Shown piece after piece: positions 8,580 through 19,382 of a stretch of DNA of 45,169 nucleotides. Source of the DNA: Lentzea aerocolonigenes (GTDB lineage: Bacteria; Actinomycetota; Actinomycetes; Mycobacteriales; Pseudonocardiaceae); the NCBI RefSeq assembly GCF_000955955.1, contig NZ_JYJG01000162.1:1-45169 (forward strand), given 5' to 3'. Below the pieces are notes generated by a model that did not search any database, was not told the DNA's origin, and saw only the letters and a program-made list of their open reading frames with translations. The position numbers and the translations under genes are program-made. Numbering within the stretch: the first letter of the stretch is position 1; each line of letters opens with the position of its first letter.

Positions 8580-10646
8580 ATGCGCGTACCGATCCTCATC
8601 GCCGTCGTCCTGCTGGTTCCGCTGCTCGCCCCCGGTCCACCGGTCGCGGCAGCCGAGGTGTGGCACACCCAGTTCGACGAGGCGGTGTACGGGGACGTCA
8701 CGGTCATCGGCAACAGCGTCCTTACCTGCCCCACACCCGAGCAGGCCGGGCCGAACCCCAAGTACCCGCCGCAGTCCTGTGTGGACGCGCTGAACCGCGA
8801 GGGTCACGGGCCAGGAGCGCAGAACAACGGCCATCGCATGTCGTGGACCGACACCGACAACGACTCCAGCACGTTCAACTCGTCCAGCGCCCAGCTCACC
8901 ATCCCCGCCGGCGCGACCATCGCCTACGCCAAGCTCGGCTGGGCGGGCGACGCGACCTGCCACGGCGCCACCGACCCACCCGGCAAACCCCAGGACCCGG
9001 TCACCTTCAACGGCGCCAAGATCACCCCCGACCGGTTCGCCGTCGACGAACAGGACAGCCTGGCGCACACCGACAACGCCTTCTACAGCGCCGAAGCCGA
9101 CGTCACCAGAGCCGCGAGGCCGGGCACCGTCACCGTCGGCGGCATCTGGACGCCCCAGGGCTTCGACTGCTTCGGCGGCTGGTCCCTGACGGTCGTCTGG
9201 AAGTTCCCCAACGCCACCGCTCAAGCACCGGCGAAGCGCCACGTCTCAGTGCACGGCGGCCACGTCCGCCTCACCACCGAACGCCCGGTCCTGAGCACCC
9301 CGATCGCCCCGACGCACCCCGCGGGCGGGTTCCTCCGCCTGGGGTTCACCGCCTACGAGGGCGACTGGGCCACCGACGGCGACCAGCTGCTGGTCGGCGA
9401 CACCTCGATCGGCGGCCGCAACGCGTTCGTCTCGCAGGCCCAGGGCGCCGCGACCCCCAACAACATGAGCGTCGACGCCCGCACGATCACGATCGGCGAG
9501 GACGTCCTCGAACCCGGCTCCAAGAGCGCCGAGCTGACGTTCAGGAGGGCAGAGGACGCGTTCCTCGTGCAGAACATCGCCTGGTCGTTCCCGCTGCCCG
9601 AACTCACCTTGGCGATCGACCCGGAACAACCGGCGGCTCACCCGAAGGACAACGTGTCGCAAACCGCCATCGTCACCAACACCGGTGACGCTCCGGCGGC
9701 CGACGTGTCCGTGTGCGGCCAGAAAATCGGCACAATTGCCCCACACGCCAAAACGACCCGCACCTGCACCGCACAAGCAGCCGAGGACGACTACCAGACC
9801 ACGGTCACCGCAAACGGCACCAGCCTCGCCGGTGACCCGCTTGTCATCCAGAAGTCGGCAAAGGTCGACGTGCTCCATCCGGCATTGCGTGCGACAACAA
9901 CAACCGAACCGATGACCGCACTCCCCGGACAAGTAATCAAGTTCTCAACAACTGTCACGAACGCCGGTGACACCGCGTTGTTCGACCTCAACGCGCGCAC
10001 GGCCGCCAACGGCTGCACCCCGATGCAACGCCAGCTCGACCCCGGCGCCACCGCCACGGTCGAGTGCACTGCCCCGGCAGGCGACGAGACCGGCACCCTC
10101 ACGTCCACGGTCACCGCCACCGACAAGATCGGCGGCAAGGTCGACGCCAGCGCGTCCGTGCAGGTCAGGGTCATCTATCCGAGGCTGACGATCACCGCCT
10201 TGTGGTCGAAGGACCGGGCCGGGGACGGCGAGCTCGTCACGGTCACGATCACGGTCGGGAACCCGTCCGACTGGCCGGTCAAGGACGTCCAGGTCGACGG
10301 CGAGCCCGCCGTGTGCCGCCGGACGTTCCCGGAACTGGGGCCGAACCAACGCCTCACCTACACGTGCCTCGTGGCCGCGCCGGTGAATTCCCGGTTGACG
10401 GCGACGGGTGCCGGAGCGGGTGCGGCGATCGCGGAAAGCGCGCTGGTCCGGGTCGACTCGATAAACGCACCACTGCCCCCGGAGCCGCGACAAGCGCATT
10501 CGCAACCTGACGAACTGGCCCCTCCACGGCCGGTCGCGCACGTTCAGCAGGTGTCGAAACCGGCGGCCGGTGGCGTTGCCGCGGTAATCGCCGTGATCGG
10601 CATGGTGATCGTCGCGAGCGCGTTTTCCGGCTTGGGGAAGCGGTAA
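8580..10646 (+). CDS. Secreted, membrane-anchored protein with Ig/DUF11-like repeats
   Basis: 688 residues. A signal peptide (MRVPILIAVVLLVPLLAPG...VAAAEV) is followed by an N-terminal beta-rich region of about 300 residues, then three adhesin-like repeats of roughly 95-100 residues (starting near PELTLAIDP, HPALRATTT and YPRLTITAL), a proline-rich linker and one C-terminal transmembrane helix with a GLGKR tail. Each repeat carries a cysteine pair and the VTxTVxNxGD pattern typical of DUF11/CARDB folds. It is expected at the cell surface. The ATG at 8580 is favoured over an upstream in-frame GTG because the signal peptide begins there. No partner gene points to its binding target. Confidence 0.85.
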   Translation: MRVPILIAVVLLVPLLAPGPPVAAAEVWHTQFDEAVYGDVTVIGNSVLTCPTPEQAGPNPKYPPQSCVDALNREGHGPGAQNNGHRMSWTDTDNDSSTFNSSSAQLTIPAGATIAYAKLGWAGDATCHGATDPPGKPQDPVTFNGAKITPDRFAVDEQDSLAHTDNAFYSAEADVTRAARPGTVTVGGIWTPQGFDCFGGWSLTVVWKFPNATAQAPAKRHVSVHGGHVRLTTERPVLSTPIAPTHPAGGFLRLGFTAYEGDWATDGDQLLVGDTSIGGRNAFVSQAQGAATPNNMSVDARTITIGEDVLEPGSKSAELTFRRAEDAFLVQNIAWSFPLPELTLAIDPEQPAAHPKDNVSQTAIVTNTGDAPAADVSVCGQKIGTIAPHAKTTRTCTAQAAEDDYQTTVTANGTSLAGDPLVIQKSAKVDVLHPALRATTTTEPMTALPGQVIKFSTTVTNAGDTALFDLNARTAANGCTPMQRQLDPGATATVECTAPAGDETGTLTSTVTATDKIGGKVDASASVQVRVIYPRLTITALWSKDRAGDGELVTVTITVGNPSDWPVKDVQVDGEPAVCRRTFPELGPNQRLTYTCLVAAPVNSRLTATGAGAGAAIAESALVRVDSINAPLPPEPRQAHSQPDELAPPRPVAHVQQVSKPAAGGVAAVIAVIGMVIVASAFSGLGKR

Positions 10647-10674
10647 AGCCTGAAAACGTTTGCAATTCCGGACT

Positions 10675-10690
10675 GAACACAGCCGTGTTC
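10675..10690. repeat. Inverted repeat before the first EF-hand gene
   Basis: GAACAC at 10675-10680 and GTGTTC at 10685-10690 are a perfect inverted repeat with a 4-nt spacer. It lies 28 nt after the secreted-protein stop codon and 30 nt before the EF-hand start, so it could be a weak terminator or an operator. Confidence 0.4.
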
Positions 10691-10720
10691 CTGCGGCCCG
10701 CAATGCGGTAGAAGAACCTC

Positions 10721-11275
10721 ATGGAGATCACCGCCTTCCTGGACCGCAAGCTGGCCCGCCGGTTCCGGACCTACGACTCCGACGGCGACGGGTTCATCGG
10801 GCGGGACGACTTCACACAGGCGGGCGAGCGCACCACGAAGGCTTTCGGGTTGTCCGGCGACGACCCGAAGGCGGTCCGGTTCCACGCCATGCTGGCCGGG
10901 CTGTGGGACCAGCTGCACTCCGTGACGGACCAGGACCACAACGGGCGGATCAGCCTGGAGGAGTACAAGAAGGCGTTCGCGAACGGGTTGCTGGAGACGC
11001 CGGAGTCGTTCGACGACGGCTACACACCCTTCCTGGACGCGATCATGGCGATCGCGGACGAGGACGGCGACGGCAAGCTGACGCTGCAGGAGCACGTCAC
11101 GTGGACGGGCGCGCTGCTGAACCTGTCGGAGGCCGACGCGCGCGGCATCCACGACCTGCTCTCGGACGACGACGGGCTGCTGTCCACCAGGGCGTTGCTG
11201 GAGGCGATCCGGGAGTTCTACTTCTCGGAGGACCCCGCGGAGGCCGGCAACTGGCTGCTGGGCTCGCTGGACTGA
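10721..11275 (+). CDS. EF-hand calcium-binding protein (paralogue A)
   Basis: 184-residue soluble protein of the calerythrin/SCP-like type. Three canonical EF-hand loops are visible: DSDGDGFIGRDD at 19-30, DQDHNGRISLEE near 77-88 and DEDGDGKLTLQE near 111-122. The fourth loop (around SDDDGLLSTRAL) is degenerate and probably does not bind calcium, unlike that of its paralogue at 14441. Role is likely calcium buffering or sensing in the cytoplasm. The GNAT gene starts 1 nt after its stop codon, so they are coupled. Confidence 0.92.
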   Translation: MEITAFLDRKLARRFRTYDSDGDGFIGRDDFTQAGERTTKAFGLSGDDPKAVRFHAMLAGLWDQLHSVTDQDHNGRISLEEYKKAFANGLLETPESFDDGYTPFLDAIMAIADEDGDGKLTLQEHVTWTGALLNLSEADARGIHDLLSDDDGLLSTRALLEAIREFYFSEDPAEAGNWLLGSLD

Positions 11276-11276
11276 C

Positions 11277-11993
11277 GTGCTGCTGAAGACGCTGCAGGAG
11301 TACGCGGCGCGCGCCCAGCCGGCCGCGCACGTCGAAGAAGCGGGTGGCTGGTGGCTGCGGCACTCCCCCGGCGACGCCTGGTGGGTGAGCGCGGTGCTGC
11401 CGCACGACCGCGAGGACCGGGTCGTGCAGGCCGAGGAGTTCTGCGCCGAACGCGGGTCCGGGGCGCGGTTCCAGATCACGCCGGGGGTGTGCGGCGAGGG
11501 TCTCGACGCGCTGCTGGACGGGCGGGGCTACGCACGGGGCCACGACATGTCGTTGCAGATCGCCTCCACGGCGGAGGTCATCAGGCAGGCGCGCGCGGAT
11601 GCCGGTGAGGTGAGCGCGCGGCCGACCGACGAGTGGCTCACGGCGTGGCAGGCGGTGACCACGCGCGACGTCAGCGCCGAACGCGACCTGCTCAGCCGGG
11701 TCGAGCACCCGAGTGCCTACGCATATGCCGAAGTCGACGGCCAGGTCGTGGCGGTGGGGCGGGCGGTGGCCGAGGAGGGCTGGGCCGGGGTGTTCGGCAT
11801 GGCGACGTTGCCCCACGCACGAGGTCAGGGCGCCGCACGGTCCGTGCTCGCCGCACTGGCCTCATGGGCGGCCGCGCGCGAGGCGAACCACTTATATCTG
11901 CAGATGGAGAAGGCGAACACGTCCGCGTTCCGGCTCTACGAACGCACGGGGTTCCGCGAGGTCTGCACCTACCACTACCGGATTCGCGGGTAA
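11277..11993 (+). CDS. GNAT-family N-acetyltransferase
   Basis: 238 residues. The C-terminal half has a GNAT acetyl-CoA fold: the core strand VFGMATLPHARGQGAARS (acetyl-CoA pyrophosphate loop with R/Q-x-x-G-x-A character) and the final strand NTSAFRLYERTGF near the end. The N-terminal half is a divergent, probably non-catalytic GNAT-like region. The GTG start at 11277 directly follows the stop of the EF-hand gene (TGA, one base, GTG), so translation is coupled. The acceptor is unknown; candidates are small amines or a protein N-terminus. Confidence 0.85.
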   Translation: MLLKTLQEYAARAQPAAHVEEAGGWWLRHSPGDAWWVSAVLPHDREDRVVQAEEFCAERGSGARFQITPGVCGEGLDALLDGRGYARGHDMSLQIASTAEVIRQARADAGEVSARPTDEWLTAWQAVTTRDVSAERDLLSRVEHPSAYAYAEVDGQVVAVGRAVAEEGWAGVFGMATLPHARGQGAARSVLAALASWAAAREANHLYLQMEKANTSAFRLYERTGFREVCTYHYRIRG

Positions 11994-12045
11994 GCAATCA
12001 CGAATCAAGAAGCACGGGCAGGGTCGCGGAGTTAGGTTTTCCGCC

Positions 12046-14424
<2,379 letters not shown>

Positions 14425-14440
14425 CAGGGTACTAAGTGGT

Positions 14441-14998
14441 ATGGACATCACGGCGTTCCTGGACCGCAAGCTCACCCGCAGGTTCGAGACCTACGACAGC
14501 GACCAGGACGGGTTCATCCAGCGCTCGGACTTCGAACGGGCCGGGTCACGGACCACCGCGGCGTTCGGCCTGAGCGACGACGACCGCCGGGCGAGGCGGT
14601 TCCACGAGCACCTGCTGGGTGTGTGGGACCACCTCTCCGCCATGACGGACACGAACGACGACGGCCAGATCAGCCTCACCGAGTACAAGCTGGCCTTCAC
14701 CCGGCGGCTGCTGGAGCGGCCGGAGTCGTTCGACGACAGCTATCTGCCGTTCCTCGACGCGTTGATGGCCGTCGCCGACCAGGACGGCGACGGCCAGCTC
14801 GGCGTGGACGAGTACGTGCGGTGGTCGGGGGCGCTGATGAACCTGCCCCCGGCCGACGCGCGGGTCATCCACGCGCGGCTCGACCACGACGGCGATGGCC
14901 TGATCGGCACCGATGACCTGCTGGCCGCGATCAGGGCGTACTACTTCTCGGAGGACCTGGACGGTCCGGGAGCCTGGCTGTTCGGCCCGCTCGGCTGA
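14441..14998 (+). CDS. EF-hand calcium-binding protein (paralogue B)
   Basis: 185 residues, a close paralogue of the protein at 10721 (shared openings ITAFLDRKL and endings YYFSEDL/FYFSEDP). All four EF-hand loops look functional: [36 protein letters not shown] and [12 protein letters not shown]. It starts 16 nt after the UvrA-like gene on the same strand and is probably co-transcribed with it. The intact fourth loop is the main difference from paralogue A. Confidence 0.93.
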   Translation: MDITAFLDRKLTRRFETYDSDQDGFIQRSDFERAGSRTTAAFGLSDDDRRARRFHEHLLGVWDHLSAMTDTNDDGQISLTEYKLAFTRRLLERPESFDDSYLPFLDALMAVADQDGDGQLGVDEYVRWSGALMNLPPADARVIHARLDHDGDGLIGTDDLLAAIRAYYFSEDLDGPGAWLFGPLG

Positions 14999-15037
14999 GT
15001 CAGCGCCGGGTAAGCGGCCCGTGCGACCCTGCCCGGC

Positions 15038-15625
15038 ATGAACCGTACGGGCGGCATCGTGCTGGCGACAGTCATGGGCGTGGCCGTGCTGGCGATCGTC
15101 GGCATCTCCGTGACGCTGATCGTGCTGGCCTCTGGCAAGGACGAACCCGAACCTGCCGCGTTCTGCCCCACCGACCGGGGTGGCGCCGTGCTGGAGTCGT
15201 CGCAACTGGACGGTCGCACCGAGCCGCTCTCCGCGTCAGGTCCGCGTCCGACCATCCTCGTCTCCGACGGCCACAACGTCTCCTATCTGTTCGGACAGCA
15301 GCAGGTACCGGAGTGGGAGTACCGGGACAAGGCGCAGCTGGTGGTGTGCGAGTACACGCACTCGTTGCAGTACAACGCCACCAGCTGCCCCGACGACTCC
15401 GGGAAGCTCGGCCGCATCCCCGTCTTCCGCACGACCTCCACGTACGTGGTCTACGAGGCGGCGACCAAGAAACCGCTGGGGCGGTTCGACCTTCCCGGCA
15501 CGCAGTACACCTGCCCGTCGGTGGTCAGCTACGAGCCGGGGCACGAGGACGAGGTGAAGATCATCGGACATGCGGACGCGCGTGAGGTGGTCGCTCAGCT
15601 CCGCCCGTACGTGGAGCCGAGGTAG
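15038..15625 (+). CDS. Membrane-anchored extracytoplasmic hypothetical protein
   Basis: 195 residues: a short basic N-terminus, one transmembrane helix (about 7-32, IVLATVMGVAVLAIVGIS...) and an exported domain with four cysteines (CP, VCEY, SCPD, TCPS), suggesting two disulfides. It follows the EF-hand gene B by 39 nt on the same strand. I do not recognise the family. It ends 3 nt before the stop of the convergent dehydrogenase gene. Confidence 0.75.
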   Translation: MNRTGGIVLATVMGVAVLAIVGISVTLIVLASGKDEPEPAAFCPTDRGGAVLESSQLDGRTEPLSASGPRPTILVSDGHNVSYLFGQQQVPEWEYRDKAQLVVCEYTHSLQYNATSCPDDSGKLGRIPVFRTTSTYVVYEAATKKPLGRFDLPGTQYTCPSVVSYEPGHEDEVKIIGHADAREVVAQLRPYVEPR

Positions 15626-15628
15626 GGG

Positions 15629-16759
15629 CTAGAACCGCTGCTCGATCTCCCGCACCGCCGCTGCCGCGATCTCGGCGGCGGCCTTGCGCGGCGACTCGGC
15701 GTCGACGATCTTCGCGACGAGCCTGCGCATGTTCGTGCCGATCTTCGCGAACGCCGACTCCGCGGTGGCCTCGATGTCGCCGAACAACGTCCACCACCAC
15801 CAGGAGTTCGTGGCGGAGTTCGCGACGACGTCCGGGATGATCAACGCGGTGATCAGGGCTTCGGCTTCCGCGGTCACCGGCATGTTGGCGGCTTCCACGA
15901 TCAGCTTGGCGCGCACCGATGCCGCGTTGTCCGCGTTGATCGCGTAGCTGGTGGCGGCCGGGACGAGCACGTCCGCCTCGACGTCGAGCCACTTGTCGCG
16001 GTCGAGCCGCAGGTCGTCCGGCCGCAACTCGGTGCGGTCGATCCCGCCGTGCGAATCCCGGGACAGCAAAAGGGTTTCCACGTCGAGCCCGGCGGGGTTG
16101 GCTACCACACCGTGGACATCAGCGAGCCCGACGATCTTGACGCCCGCCCTGGCGAGGTAACGGGCCGTGGCGCCGCCCATCGAGCCGAAGCCCTGGATCA
16201 CGGCCGTGGGGTTCCGGAGGTTCAGGCGCTCGATGCCGGCCAGCGCGGCCTCCGCGACGCCGTAACCGCCGACGAGCTCGTCCAGGCTCACGCCGTCGAC
16301 GTCGACCGCGAAGGCGTCCGCGAGCCGTTGGCGGGCCTTCTGCTCGTCGTCCAGCAACGGGTAGACGGCCTGGATCGACGACTGCAGGCCGATCTTCTCG
16401 ATGGCGGTGTCGATCGTGGACTGCCGCAGCCCGAGGTCCTCCCCCATCGTCCAGAACCGCTCGATGTAGGGGGACATGGCGAACAGGTACGCCGTGAGCA
16501 CCTCTTCTGCCCGCGGGTCGTACGGATCGAAGTCGATGCCGCCCTTCGCGCCCCCGAGCGGCACGTAGCGCGCGTCGGGGTCGTAGTTGAGGGCTTCCTT
16601 GGCGGTCATTCCCTCGGCGAGTCCGCGCACTTCGTCGAGCGTGCAGCCGGCACGCATCCTGAGCCCGCCGCTGCTGACACCGCGCACGAGTCGATCGATG
16701 ACGAGGTAGCCGCGCGCGCCCGTGGCCGGATCGGTCCAGGTGACCTGGAGATAACTCAT
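15629..16759 (-). CDS. Glu/Leu/Phe/Val dehydrogenase family protein
   Basis: 376-residue NAD(P)-dependent amino-acid dehydrogenase, converting an amino acid to its 2-oxo acid and ammonia. The catalytic Lys region PLGGAKGGID is intact, as is a Rossmann glycine motif (GFGSMGGATARYLA) and the helix near YAINADNAAS. The N-terminus is shorter than in hexameric glutamate dehydrogenases, and a run of four Trp (SWWWWTLF) near 319-326 is unusual. Specificity could be glutamate or a branched or aromatic amino acid. It is transcribed divergently from an APC permease across a 90-bp operator-rich gap, implying joint control of uptake and deamination. Confidence 0.88.
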   Translation of the reverse strand: MSYLQVTWTDPATGARGYLVIDRLVRGVSSGGLRMRAGCTLDEVRGLAEGMTAKEALNYDPDARYVPLGGAKGGIDFDPYDPRAEEVLTAYLFAMSPYIERFWTMGEDLGLRQSTIDTAIEKIGLQSSIQAVYPLLDDEQKARQRLADAFAVDVDGVSLDELVGGYGVAEAALAGIERLNLRNPTAVIQGFGSMGGATARYLARAGVKIVGLADVHGVVANPAGLDVETLLLSRDSHGGIDRTELRPDDLRLDRDKWLDVEADVLVPAATSYAINADNAASVRAKLIVEAANMPVTAEAEALITALIIPDVVANSATNSWWWWTLFGDIEATAESAFAKIGTNMRRLVAKIVDAESPRKAAAEIAAAAVREIEQRF

Positions 16760-16785
16760 CGCCTACACCCCTTGACTTCAGCGTA

Positions 16786-16797
16786 TGACCGCGGTCA
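16786..16797. promoter_or_regulatory. Perfect 12-bp palindrome in the divergent gap
   Basis: TGACCGCGGTCA is a perfect palindrome midway between the dehydrogenase and permease starts. Its position 27 bp upstream of the dehydrogenase ATG suggests an operator for that gene; the cognate regulator is unknown. Confidence 0.45.
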
Positions 16798-16811
16798 CAT
16801 GGTCCACCTTA

Positions 16812-16833
16812 TAACTGACTGACGACTCAGTTA
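16812..16833. promoter_or_regulatory. TetR-type operator before the APC permease
   Basis: The core ACTGACGACTCAGT at 16818-16831 is an inverted repeat ACTGA/TCAGT with a 4-bp spacer; outer arms TAACTGA and TCAGTTA also match. It lies 18 nt upstream of the GTG start and overlaps a TATAAC sequence at 16810-16815 that could be a -10 box. A nearly identical element occurs at 31401-31422 (19 of 22 positions the same), 17 nt upstream of the acyl-CoA dehydrogenase. Shape and size fit TetR-family sites. Confidence 0.65.
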
Positions 16834-16849
16834 ATCACCTGGAGGGCCC

Positions 16850-18346
16850 GTGAGCGAGGTACAGCCTCTCAGCGGCAACTGGCTCAGCGAACGAACACAC
16901 CTGCGCAAGTCACTCCGCCGGGTGGACGTGACGTTCTACCTGCTCTGCACCCTCGTCGGCCTGGACACGATCGGCAGCGTCGCCGCCAACGGGCCACAGG
17001 GCCTCGTCTGGATGGTGATCCTGGCGGTGGTGTTCTTCCTGCCGTACGGGTTCCTGACCACCGAGCTGGGCACGGCGTTCCCGGTCGAGGGCGGGCCCTA
17101 CGTGTGGACCAAGCTCGCGTTCGGCCGGATGGCGGCCGGCGTGAACCAGGTGCTGTACTGGCTGTCCAACCCGCTGTGGATGGGCGGCACGCTGGCGATC
17201 ATCGCGGTGACGACGTTCGAGAAGTTCTTCCTCCCGCTCGGACTCGTCGGCAAGCACGTCGCGGGGCTGGCGTTCGTCTGGATCGGCGTCCTCGCCGTCG
17301 CCACGTCGTTGCGGATCGGCAAGTGGGTGCCCATCGCGGGTGCGATCGCGCGGATCGTGCTGCTGGGCTTCTTCACGCTGTCGGTCGTCGTCTACGCCGT
17401 CAAGAACGGCGTGCAACCGTTGTCCGGCGGGGACTTCGTGCCGACGTGGGCCGGGTTCGTGGCGCTGGTGCCCGTGCTGATCTTCAACTACGTCGGGTTC
17501 GAGCTGCCCTCGGCCGCGACGGAGGAGATGACCGATCCGCAGAAGACCGTGCCGTTCGCGATCCTGCGGGCGGGCATCGCGTCGTTCCTGTTGTACGGCG
17601 GGCCGATTCTGGGAATCCTGCTGGTGGTGCCGGCTGATCGCATTCAGGGGCTGGGCGGGTTCATCGATGCCGCCAAGCAGGTGCTGACCGTGTACGGCGG
17701 CTCGGTCTCGCCTGATGGGACCGTGACACTGACCGGTGCGGGCGCGGTGCTGGGAACCGTGTGTGCGGCCGGGTTGATCATCGGTGTGCTGACGTCCGGT
17801 GTCTCGTGGGCGATCGGCGCGCACCGGGCGCAGGCGGTGGCGTGTGCCGACGGGGCCGGACCTGCTTACCTGGGACGGCTTTCCGCCCGGCACGGCACAC
17901 CGTTGCGGGTGAACGTCCTTTCCGGACTGCTGGCCTCCGTCGTGCTGGTGACGGCGTTGAACCTGACGGGCGGCAACTCCGAGAAGTACTTCACCGCCGG
18001 GCTCGCGCTGGTGATCTCGACGACGTTCATCAGCTACCTGCTGACGTTCCCGTCGATGCTGGTGCTGAGGCGACGCCTCCCTGCTGCACCGCGGCCGTTC
18101 CGCGCGCCTTTCGCCTTGCTGACAACGGTTCTGACGACCGGGCTGGTGGCGTTCACCGTGGTCGTGCTGATCTGGCCGCTGGAGCTGCCGTCGGCGTTCG
18201 AGGGTGAGCGGACCGCCTACACGTTGTCGCAGGTCGTTCCGTTGCTGATCGTGGTCGGCATCGGGTTGCTGTTCTACGCGCTGGGTGCGCCTACGCGGGC
18301 GCTGGACCGAGAGCTGCACCGGGACTTCACTTCGACATCTGCATGA
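16850..18346 (+). CDS. APC-superfamily amino-acid permease
   Basis: 498 residues with about 12 transmembrane segments and the unwound TM1 motif of the APC superfamily (VGLDTIGSVAANGPQG). It looks like the GadC/YjeM-type branch (glutamate/GABA antiporter-like). GTG start at 16850 is supported by GGAGGG at 16841-16846. The divergent neighbour is an amino-acid dehydrogenase, so the transported substrate may be the dehydrogenase substrate. A TetR-type palindrome lies just upstream. Its 3' end overlaps the convergent rho-like gene by 20 bp. Confidence 0.88.
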   Translation: MSEVQPLSGNWLSERTHLRKSLRRVDVTFYLLCTLVGLDTIGSVAANGPQGLVWMVILAVVFFLPYGFLTTELGTAFPVEGGPYVWTKLAFGRMAAGVNQVLYWLSNPLWMGGTLAIIAVTTFEKFFLPLGLVGKHVAGLAFVWIGVLAVATSLRIGKWVPIAGAIARIVLLGFFTLSVVVYAVKNGVQPLSGGDFVPTWAGFVALVPVLIFNYVGFELPSAATEEMTDPQKTVPFAILRAGIASFLLYGGPILGILLVVPADRIQGLGGFIDAAKQVLTVYGGSVSPDGTVTLTGAGAVLGTVCAAGLIIGVLTSGVSWAIGAHRAQAVACADGAGPAYLGRLSARHGTPLRVNVLSGLLASVVLVTALNLTGGNSEKYFTAGLALVISTTFISYLLTFPSMLVLRRRLPAAPRPFRAPFALLTTVLTTGLVAFTVVVLIWPLELPSAFEGERTAYTLSQVVPLLIVVGIGLLFYALGAPTRALDRELHRDFTSTSA

Positions 18347-19352
18347 GGAACTCCGCGTTGCTCCGGGTCTTGCGCAGTCCTTCGAGAAGCACGTCGATCT
18401 CGCGGTCCGCCATGGCCCGGCGCATCGTGTCCGTGATGGCCAGTTCCTGTGGGCTCACCAGGAGTTCCGCCTTGCGGGTGCTGGACTGGTGGAGGTCGAT
18501 CGCGGGGTAGACACGCTTCTGCGCGGCCTTGCGGTCGAGCTTCAGCTCGGCGTTGCCGGTGCTCTTGAGCTCCTCGAAGATCACCGTGTCGGCCAGCGAG
18601 CCGGTCTCGACGAGCGCGGTGGCGAAGATCGTGAGTGAGCCGCCTTCCTCGATGTTGCGGGCGGCGCCGAGGAACTGCTTGGGCGGCGTGATGGCGCCGG
18701 AGTCGATGCCACCGCTGAGGGTGCGGCCGCCGTTCGGTGCGGCGAGGTTGTAGGCACGGCCGAGGCGTGTGACGGAGTCGAGCAGGATCACGACGTCCTG
18801 GCCGTCCTCGACGAGCCGCTTGGCACGCTCCACGGCCAGTTCCGCGACCCGGATGTGCTCGCGGGGGTGCTCGTCGAAGGTCGAGGTGAACATCTCGCCG
18901 GGGATCGTGGTGCGCATGTCGGTGACCTCTTCTGGCCGCTCGCCGATCAGCGCGACGATCAGGTGGACTTCGGGGTTGTTCTTGGCGATCGCCTGCGCGA
19001 TCTGCTGCAGCACGATCGTCTTGCCGGCCTTGGGCGGCGCCACGATGAGCGCGCGCTGGCCCTTGCCGACGGGCATGACCAGGTCGATCGTGCGGCTGGT
19101 GAGCTCGTCGGGGTCGTGCTCGAGCCGCAGCCTTTCGTTGGGGTAGAGCGGCGTCAGGTCCGCGAACCTGGGCCTGTTGTGCGGCTTGCGCCCGTTGACG
19201 GTGTCGACGCTGACCAGCTTGTCCTCGTGGGCTTCGCCCGAGATCTGGTCACCTCGCCGCAGATCGTGTTGCTTGACGAGGTTTTGCGGTACGACTGGAC
19301 CGTCGACGAGGAAGGCCTTGTTGTTTCGGATGTCGAGAACACCGATGTGCAT
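18327..19352 (-). CDS. Short Rho-like transcription termination factor
   Basis: 341 residues. It contains the RNA-binding cold-shock-like part (MHIGVLDIRNNKAFLVDG, LRRGDQISG) and the whole RecA-type helicase: Walker A APPKAGKT at 105-112, Walker B VVILLDSVTR at 187-196 and the Q-loop region around 217-233. It lacks the N-terminal helical Rho_N domain and the long basic insertion found in actinomycete housekeeping Rho (commonly 600-700 residues), and is also shorter than the 419-residue E. coli protein. The ATG at 19352 is where homology begins; the frame is open upstream to 19712 but that part is shadow sequence of the kinase gene. It is probably a second, specialised Rho. Confidence 0.88.
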   Translation of the reverse strand: MHIGVLDIRNNKAFLVDGPVVPQNLVKQHDLRRGDQISGEAHEDKLVSVDTVNGRKPHNRPRFADLTPLYPNERLRLEHDPDELTSRTIDLVMPVGKGQRALIVAPPKAGKTIVLQQIAQAIAKNNPEVHLIVALIGERPEEVTDMRTTIPGEMFTSTFDEHPREHIRVAELAVERAKRLVEDGQDVVILLDSVTRLGRAYNLAAPNGGRTLSGGIDSGAITPPKQFLGAARNIEEGGSLTIFATALVETGSLADTVIFEELKSTGNAELKLDRKAAQKRVYPAIDLHQSSTRKAELLVSPQELAITDTMRRAMADREIDVLLEGLRKTRSNAEFLMQMSK

Positions 19353-19382
19353 GGTGTCCGTCCTTTCGGGAGGGTGTGGAAA

